Assembly: GCF_034424155.1 (NCBI RefSeq)
Contig: NZ_CP139992.1
Span: 248,001-312,000 of the forward strand
From: Hafnia alvei
Lineage (GTDB): Bacteria; Pseudomonadota; Gammaproteobacteria; Enterobacterales; Enterobacteriaceae
Length of the DNA: 64,000 nucleotides
Direction: 5' to 3'
The notes under the pieces were generated by a model. The model worked only from the letters and a program-made list of their open reading frames with translations. It ran no database searches and had not been told where the DNA came from. How positions within the stretch are numbered: position 1 is the first letter of the stretch; each line of letters begins with the position of its first letter. A program made the position numbers and the translations under genes. This document shows, piece by piece, positions 58,617 to 64,000 of this stretch.

Positions 58617-60275
58617 TTAGTGAGACGTTCCCTGTGAGATCCCAACTCCTGTTTGCGAGCGCACAAACTGTGAGTAGAAACGTCCGCGTTCTTGCACTGC
58701 GGCTTCTGAATTATCCGTGATAGAAAATAGCCATGTGCCAATAAAAGCAGCGGCCATTGAGAATAGCGCCGGATATTCATAGGGGTAGATTGGCGCAGCA
58801 TGGCCGAGGACTTTGACCCAAATTGTTGGGCCTAAAATCATCAGTATCACCGCGGTCAACAGACCTAACCAACCACCGACCATCGCTCCTCTTGTTGTTA
58901 ACTTTGACCAGTACATAGAGAGAATAAGTATTGGGAAGTTACAGCTGGCGGCAATAGAGAATGCTAAGCCGACCATGAAAGCGATGTTTTGATTCTCGAA
59001 CAAAATACCTAAGCCAATAGCGACAAGCCCAAGAACCAATACGGTGATTTTCGATACCTTTAGCTCATCACGCTCTGTTGCTTTGCCTTGTTTAAATACG
59101 TTGGCATACAGATCGTGGGATACCGCAGATGCCCCAGCTAACGTTAGTCCTGCGACCACCGCAAGAATAGTGGCGAAGGCGACGGCAGAGATGAAGCCAA
59201 GGAAGAAACTTCCTCCAACTGCATCGGCTAAGTGAACCGCTGCCATGTTGGTACCGCCGATCAGTGCGCCAGCGGCATCTTTAAAGGCAGGGTTTGAACC
59301 AACGAGTACGATAGCGCCAAAACCGATGATGAAGGTTAGGAAATAGAAGTACCCCATAAAACCGGTAGCATAGAACACGCTCTTACGTGCTTCTTTCGCA
59401 TCACTAACGGTAAAGAAGCGCATCAGAATATGAGGCAAACCTGCGGTACCAAACATCAAAGCTAAGCCGAGAGACAATGCGCTGATGGGATCTGAAACTA
59501 ATCCACCGGGGCGCATAATCGCAGGGCCTTTGGGATTAACTTCCATCGCTTGATTGAACAAGGTGTTGAAGCTGAAACCGACAGATTTCATCACCATGAT
59601 GGCCATGAACGATGCGCCAGCCAGCAGCAGCACGGCCTTAATGATTTGTACCCATGTGGTTGCCAGCATGCCGCCAAAGAGTACATACATCACCATAAGT
59701 ACACCGACTAAAACGACGGCAACATGGTAATTCAAGCCAAACAGTAGCTCGATAAGCTTTCCTGCGCCCACCATCTGCGCAATCAAATACAAGGCAACGA
59801 CCACTAACGATCCGCAGGCTGAGAGCGTTCGAATCGGTTTTTGTTTAAGACGATACGAAGCCACATCGGCAAAGGTATAACGGCCTAAATTACGCAGGCG
59901 CTCTGCAACCAGAAACAGCATGATTGGCCAGCCAACCAAAAAGCCCAAAGAGTAAATCAGTCCGTCATAGCCAGAGGTATAAACCAGTGCGGAAATCCCT
60001 AAGAACGATGCGGCTGACATGAAGTCCCCCGCCATGGCGAGACCATTTTGTAGACCGGTAATATTGCCACCCGCGGTGTAATAATCCTTACGCGAACGAG
60101 TGCGTTTGGAGGCCCAATAGGTGATGTAAAGCGTCGCGCCAACGAATATGACAAACATGACGATGGCTTGAATGTTTAACGGTTGTCTTTCAACTGCGCC
60201 AGTAATGGCATCGGCGGCATAGCTGGAGAAAGGCAGCACCGCCAGAGATAACAAGGTTAAAAGGCGAGATTTCAT
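58617..60275 (-). CDS. actP: Cation/acetate symporter ActP
   Basis: ActP is a sodium-solute-symporter family permease that takes up acetate and other short carboxylates across the inner membrane. The 552-residue protein has a cleavable-looking N-terminal segment ([23 protein letters not shown]) and about thirteen membrane helices. Conserved blocks include [29 protein letters not shown] and [21 protein letters not shown] precedes the ATG, and the start overlaps the yjcH stop by four bases. It is the last gene of acs-yjcH-actP. Confidence 0.96.
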   Translation of the reverse strand: MKSRLLTLLSLAVLPFSSYAADAITGAVERQPLNIQAIVMFVIFVGATLYITYWASKRTRSRKDYYTAGGNITGLQNGLAMAGDFMSAASFLGISALVYTSGYDGLIYSLGFLVGWPIMLFLVAERLRNLGRYTFADVASYRLKQKPIRTLSACGSLVVVALYLIAQMVGAGKLIELLFGLNYHVAVVLVGVLMVMYVLFGGMLATTWVQIIKAVLLLAGASFMAIMVMKSVGFSFNTLFNQAMEVNPKGPAIMRPGGLVSDPISALSLGLALMFGTAGLPHILMRFFTVSDAKEARKSVFYATGFMGYFYFLTFIIGFGAIVLVGSNPAFKDAAGALIGGTNMAAVHLADAVGGSFFLGFISAVAFATILAVVAGLTLAGASAVSHDLYANVFKQGKATERDELKVSKITVLVLGLVAIGLGILFENQNIAFMVGLAFSIAASCNFPILILSMYWSKLTTRGAMVGGWLGLLTAVILMILGPTIWVKVLGHAAPIYPYEYPALFSMAAAFIGTWLFSITDNSEAAVQERGRFYSQFVRSQTGVGISQGTSH

Positions 60276-60583
60276 TGCTCAACCTCCTGCAGTATTTGGT
60301 GGTTGAGACGATCAAACTCGCCGTTTGCCCGAATAACATAGACGCCCGTTAATAGGAAAGAAACCACAATCAAGCCAATGCCGATGGGGATCCCGCGCGT
60401 TACGCTAGAACCTTCGGATATCGGTGTCCCTAGCCAACCGGGCGCAAAAGCGATGAGGAGAATAAAGCCGAAATACAGGATCATCATTATCCATGAAAGC
60501 GTCCAAGCGAATCTTTCACGTTTTTGCACCAGTTCCTTGAAGCGCGGGTTATTTTCAATCCTTTGATAAATGGCATCATTCAT
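60272..60583 (-). CDS. yjcH: DUF485 inner-membrane protein YjcH
   Basis: A 103-residue protein with two membrane helices (about 26-48 and 66-88) and soluble ends, beginning [22 protein letters not shown]. Such proteins always accompany ActP-type acetate permeases, but their role is unclear. The ATG at 60583 has AGGAG nine bases upstream; an open frame further upstream is not used. It overlaps actP by four bases. Confidence 0.94.
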   Translation of the reverse strand: MNDAIYQRIENNPRFKELVQKRERFAWTLSWIMMILYFGFILLIAFAPGWLGTPISEGSSVTRGIPIGIGLIVVSFLLTGVYVIRANGEFDRLNHQILQEVEQ

Positions 60584-60629
60584 CAGAGCGACTCCTAGTA
60601 AGGCATTGATTGAATAAAAGCTGCCCCGT

Positions 60630-60659
60630 GGGCATAACCTTTTGAGGGGGTATGCCCAT
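60630..60659 (-). other. Hairpin between acs and yjcH
   Basis: TGGGCATA (60630-60637) pairs with TATGCCCA (60652-60659). With no U run it is more likely an mRNA processing or stability element than a terminator. It falls in the 124-base gap of the operon. Confidence 0.5.
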
Positions 60660-60707
60660 GAAGTCAACTCATTGCCGCGCTCAGGCGGCGACAGGTCATA
60701 CGACTAA

Positions 60708-62666
60708 TTAAGATGAAACTTCCATTGATTGTTTTTCTTCTAACAACTTCTCGACAACGCCCGGATCGGCCAGCGTTGAGGTATCCCCCAAGTTGCTGGT
60801 ATCACCGGCTGCAATCTTACGCAGAATGCGGCGCATAATTTTCCCTGAACGGGTTTTAGGTAGTGCATCGGTCCAGTGCAAAATATCCGGTGTGGCTATC
60901 GGGCCAATCTCTTTACGCACCCAGTTGCGTACTTCGGTATAGAGCTCTGGCGTTGGCTCTTCCCCGTGATTGAGCGTGATGTAAGCGTAGATCGCCTGTC
61001 CTTTAATGTTATGCGGAACGCCGACCACTGCGGCCTCTGCGATCTTTGGATGAGAGACAAGCGCAGACTCTATTTCAGCCGTTCCCAAACGGTGTCCTGA
61101 AACGTTAAGAACGTCATCGACACGTCCGGTGATCCAGTAGTACCCGTCTTCATCGCGACGTGCGCCGTCACCGCTAAAATACATGCCCTTAAAGGTAGAG
61201 AAGTAGGTTTGCTCATAGCGATCGTGATCGCCGAATAATGTGCGAGCCTGACCCGGCCATGAATCAACCATCACCAGATTACCTTCGCAGGCACCTTCCT
61301 GTGGTACGCCGCTGTTATCCACCAACGCAGGTTGTACACCAAAGAAAGGCAGCGTTGCAGAACCTGCTTTAAGCTCGGTGGCTCCCGGCAACGGTGTGAT
61401 CATGAAGCCACCGGTTTCGGTCTGCCACCAAGTGTCCATAATTGGGCACTTACCGTTACCGATTTTGTTGAAGTACCATTCCCATGCTTCTGGGTTGATA
61501 GGTTCGCCCACCGAACCCATGATGCGTAAAGAGGTACGCTGCGTACCTTCGGTCGCTTTGTCACCTTCTGCCATCAATGCACGAATAGCCGTCGGTGCGG
61601 TGTATAGAATGTTTACCTGATGCTTATCCACGACTTGCGATAAGCGGTTTACGCCAGGATAGTTAGGCACACCTTCAAACATCAGCGTAATTGCACCGTT
61701 GGCGAGTGGGCCGTACAGCAGATAGCTATGGCCTGTAACCCAACCCACGTCGGCGGTGCACCAATAGATATCGCCAGGATGATAATCAAAGACATATTTG
61801 AACGTGGTTGCGGCATAAACCAAATAGCCACCGGTGGTATGCAGCACGCCCTTAGGCTTACCGGTTGAACCTGAGGTATATAGAATGAATAGCGGATCTT
61901 CAGCATTCATTTCTTCGGCTGGACAATTAGCATCGACCTGCTCAATTAGGTCATGCCACCAGAGATCGCGCCCTGCATTCCATTCGCCCTGTTTGCCCGT
62001 GCGTTTGAAGACCACCACGTGCTCAACGCTTTTAACATTTGGGTTTCTCAGTGCGTCATCGACGTTTTTCTTTAGCGGAATAGGGCGCCCAGCGCGCAGT
62101 CCTTCATCAGCGGTAATCACCACTTTTGAATTGGAATCGATAATACGTCCCGCGACGGCTTCGGGAGAGAAACCACCAAAAATGACAGAATGAATGGCAC
62201 CGATACGTGCGCAGGCCAGCATCGCCACCGCCGCTTCAACCACCATTGGCATATAGATAGCGACTACATCGCCTTTTTTCACGCCAAGCTTTTTCAGCAC
62301 GTTGCCGAAACGACAGACATCGTGATGCAGTTCGCGATAGGTAACGGTTTTGCTTTCCTGTGGGTTATCACCTTCCCAGATGATCGCCGTTTGGTTTCCA
62401 CGCTCTTCTAAGTGGCGATCGAGGCAGTTCGCTGCCAAGTTCAAGGTGCCGTCTTCAAACCAGCGAATGCTGACATGACCGGGATCGAATGAAGTATTTT
62501 TTACTTTGCTATAGGGCTTCATCCAATCAACAATTTTTCCGTATTCGGCCCAAAAGCCTTCGGGGTCGCTAACCGAGCGTTGATAGAGTTCACGGTACAT
62601 CTGTGGATTAATCAGGGTATGTTCTGCAATGTTTGCAGGAATCGAATGTTTATGGATCTGGCTCAT
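60708..62666 (-). CDS. acs: Acetyl-coenzyme A synthetase
   Basis: Acs converts acetate, ATP and CoA to acetyl-CoA through acetyl-AMP, the high-affinity acetate scavenging route. The 652-residue protein equals E. coli Acs. The AMP-binding signature [20 protein letters not shown] is present, as are TWWQTETGG and [36 protein letters not shown] carries the lysine (K609) whose acetylation inactivates the enzyme. AAGGAGG lies six bases before the ATG. It is first in acs-yjcH-actP; in E. coli nrf genes lie divergently beyond it, here gltP. Confidence 0.97.
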   Translation of the reverse strand: MSQIHKHSIPANIAEHTLINPQMYRELYQRSVSDPEGFWAEYGKIVDWMKPYSKVKNTSFDPGHVSIRWFEDGTLNLAANCLDRHLEERGNQTAIIWEGDNPQESKTVTYRELHHDVCRFGNVLKKLGVKKGDVVAIYMPMVVEAAVAMLACARIGAIHSVIFGGFSPEAVAGRIIDSNSKVVITADEGLRAGRPIPLKKNVDDALRNPNVKSVEHVVVFKRTGKQGEWNAGRDLWWHDLIEQVDANCPAEEMNAEDPLFILYTSGSTGKPKGVLHTTGGYLVYAATTFKYVFDYHPGDIYWCTADVGWVTGHSYLLYGPLANGAITLMFEGVPNYPGVNRLSQVVDKHQVNILYTAPTAIRALMAEGDKATEGTQRTSLRIMGSVGEPINPEAWEWYFNKIGNGKCPIMDTWWQTETGGFMITPLPGATELKAGSATLPFFGVQPALVDNSGVPQEGACEGNLVMVDSWPGQARTLFGDHDRYEQTYFSTFKGMYFSGDGARRDEDGYYWITGRVDDVLNVSGHRLGTAEIESALVSHPKIAEAAVVGVPHNIKGQAIYAYITLNHGEEPTPELYTEVRNWVRKEIGPIATPDILHWTDALPKTRSGKIMRRILRKIAAGDTSNLGDTSTLADPGVVEKLLEEKQSMEVSS

Positions 62667-62743
62667 CGTTATCCTCCTTGCGGATGTTAATATTATGTCA
62701 ATATAAGGTTAAATCTGTTTTGCGCGCTCTATTTGTGTCTTTT

Positions 62744-62763
62744 TTGCGCGATTGATCACGCAA
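62744..62763. promoter_or_regulatory. Unassigned dyad upstream of acs
   Basis: TTGCGCGATTGATCACGCAA is a 20-base dyad, 9 + 2 + 9, with one mismatch, about 80 bases upstream of the acs start. CRP is a known acs activator, but the centre does not fit the CRP consensus well. Confidence 0.4.
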
Positions 62764-63025
62764 TAAAAATATTGATATCTAGCAAGGCAATAACGAGAAG
62801 AGTGGGCTTAGTATTTGCTCATCCAAGATGGATAAATTGAGTGAGATTAAATTATAAGAAAATGAATGAAATTACGTGGAGTAACAATATATCTGCTAAT
62901 AATCGGCTCATAAGAAAATAAAGAGAAAAACCTATTATTAGAATAATCAGAGAATAGAAAATAGAACACAACGAGATTATTTTTTCACCATCATAAAGAT
63001 AATGAAGTAGGAATATATCTACGCA

Positions 63026-63042
63026 TGCACCATCATGGTGCA
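63026..63042 (+). promoter_or_regulatory. Candidate NtrC binding site
   Basis: TGCACCATCATGGTGCA matches the NtrC (NRI) consensus TGCACC-N5-GGTGCA exactly, with an extra A/T pair outside, giving a near-perfect 19-base palindrome at 63025-63043. It lies about 380 bases upstream of gltP and 360 upstream of acs. Confidence 0.6.
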
Positions 63043-63245
63043 TAATATCTCACTATCTAACGACTAATTATTCGTTTCAGCTCAAAATTATACCAAAACG
63101 TATGCATAATTAATCGCACAAATATACACGCGTGTTTTGTGTTTTATCACCTTAATATTTTCTTTTATAACAAATGGTTATTTGTAGTTCTATTTTGAAA
63201 GAAGCCTATCTGGACACGGTTTCAGCGTACATTCCGATTCAATAT

Positions 63246-63261
63246 TGGCTTGCGGAAAGCC
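63246..63261 (+). promoter_or_regulatory. Possible sigma-54 promoter of gltP
   Basis: TGGCTTGCGGAAAGCC places GG (63247-63248) and GC (63259-63260) ten bases apart, as in -24/-12 promoters, and shares TGGC and the G of TGGCACG with the consensus. The -12 part (AAGC instead of TTGC) is imperfect. Confidence 0.35.
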
Positions 63262-63404
63262 CGTGCAAAATGGTACAGAATATAGGTCACGGTTGGACAG
63301 GTCGTGATAGGAACGAGGTAAATCCTTTAGACTATAAAACTACATCTGCAGATAAATATAAGAAGCTGAGTAGGCTCTATTATAATTGAGGAACATTTTC
63401 GGGA

Positions 63405-64000
63405 ATGAAAAAATTTAAGTTTACGCTCGCTTGGCAAATCGTCGCTGCATTAATTTTGGGTATTATTGTTGGCGCTGTTTTGCACAATCAGGAAGAGTCT
63501 CGCGTTTGGCTGGTGAATAATATTCTGAGCCCTGCTGGTGATATCTTTATTCGTTTGATCAAGATGATTGTTATCCCGATAGTGATTTCAACGCTTATCG
63601 TGGGTATCGCCGGCGTTGGTGACGCCAAAAAGCTGGGCCGTATCGGTCTTAAAACCATTATTTACTTTGAAGTGATCACCACGGTAGCGATTATCGTGGG
63701 GATTACGCTGGCAAACGTCTTCCAACCGGGGCACGGCATTGATATGTCAACGCTAGCCACCGTCGACATTTCGCAATACGAAAAGACTACTGAACAGGTG
63801 CAAAGCGGTTCGCATAGTTTGGTTTCGACCATTCTGGCGCTGATCCCTTCTAACCTGTTTGCATCGATGGCCAAAGGCGATATTTTGCCGATCATCTTCT
63901 TTTCAGTGTTGTTTGGTCTGGGCTTATCTTCGTTGCCAAAAGAGACCAAAGAGCCACTGCTGAAGGTGTTTAAAGCCGTTTCGGAAAGCATGTTTAAAGT
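63405..64000 (+). CDS. gltP: Glutamate/aspartate:proton symporter GltP (partial, cut by window end)
   Basis: The first 198 residues of a DAACS-family dicarboxylate transporter, reading MKKFKFTLAWQIVAALILGI. It continues with LSPAGDIFIRLIKMIVIPIVISTLIVGIAG and LPIIFFSVLFGLGLSSLP, very similar to E. coli GltP. It imports glutamate and aspartate with protons through the inner membrane. Several membrane helices of the scaffold are visible; the substrate hairpins lie beyond the window. GAGGAAC stands about ten bases before the ATG. Confidence 0.94.
   Translation, partial: MKKFKFTLAWQIVAALILGIIVGAVLHNQEESRVWLVNNILSPAGDIFIRLIKMIVIPIVISTLIVGIAGVGDAKKLGRIGLKTIIYFEVITTVAIIVGITLANVFQPGHGIDMSTLATVDISQYEKTTEQVQSGSHSLVSTILALIPSNLFASMAKGDILPIIFFSVLFGLGLSSLPKETKEPLLKVFKAVSESMFK

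Larger units (their letters stand above)
62667..63404. other. acs-gltP divergent regulatory region
   Basis: About 740 AT-rich bases without a convincing gene. It holds a dyad near acs (62744-62763), an NtrC-type palindrome (63026-63042) and a possible sigma-54 promoter (63246-63261). A 71-codon frame at 63174-63389 has no ribosome site and no resemblance I recognise. Confidence 0.6.

Noticed and set aside
63174..63389. 71-codon frame upstream of gltP
   Set aside because: No ribosome site, no recognisable similarity, and a likely promoter lies inside it. A leader peptide is possible but unsupported.

Overview
The window is a core-genome stretch of an enterobacterial chromosome. Gene content, gene order and protein sequences match the tat-rfaH-ubiD-fre-fadBA-pepQ-trkH-hemG, murB-birA-coaA-tufB-secE-nusG-rplKAJL-rpoBC and thi-rsd-hemE-hupA-purHD blocks of Escherichia coli and its relatives. 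The 16S variable regions, a magnesium-type HemB next to tatD/rfaH, and the differences from E. coli point to a member of Enterobacterales outside the Escherichia/Salmonella group. Hafnia or Obesumbacterium is my best guess from memory of the 16S, and it is not proven here.

Layout. 1-5.1 kb: end of tatD, hemB, rfaH (reverse), pepE, ubiD and fre (heme and ubiquinone synthesis, anti-termination, peptide and flavin metabolism). 5.1-12.8 kb: fadBA (reverse, with a FadR operator) divergent from pepQ-yigZ-trkH-hemG. 12.8-18.6 kb: a complete rRNA operon (16S, tRNA-Glu, 23S, 5S) with P1/P2 promoters and boxA. 18.6-19.7 kb: an orphan siderophore-binding protein gene with a Fur-box-like site. 19.8-23.5 kb: murB-birA, coaA and a GNAT acetyltransferase. 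23.9-38.2 kb: four tRNAs, tuf, secE-nusG, rplKA, rplJL and rpoBC, the transcription/translation core, with L1 and L10 leader sites and an rplL-rpoB attenuator and processing hairpin. 38.4-44.1 kb: thiCEFSGH (reverse) under a TPP riboswitch. 44.2-52.4 kb: rsd, nudC, hemE, nfi, yjaG, hupA, yjaH and purHD with a PurR box. 52.5-58.5 kb: a second rRNA operon ending 5S, tRNA-Thr, 5S. 58.6-62.7 kb: acs-yjcH-actP for acetate uptake and activation (reverse). 63.4 kb to the end: the start of gltP.

How it fits together. The two rRNA operons, the tRNA-tuf operon and the ribosomal protein/RNA polymerase genes all run on the + strand, as expected for heavily transcribed genes co-oriented with replication. 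The metabolic operons carry recognisable local control sites: FadR, Fur, PurR, a TPP riboswitch, and a consensus-like NtrC site upstream of gltP.

I found no phage, insertion sequence, CRISPR array or obvious defence or other undescribed system. The points worth a second look are in and around the rRNA operons: locus order that is hybrid relative to E. coli, compensatory base changes between the two copies, and duplicated 3' modules that contain 5S fragments. The others are the orphan iron-uptake gene and the gltP regulatory region.
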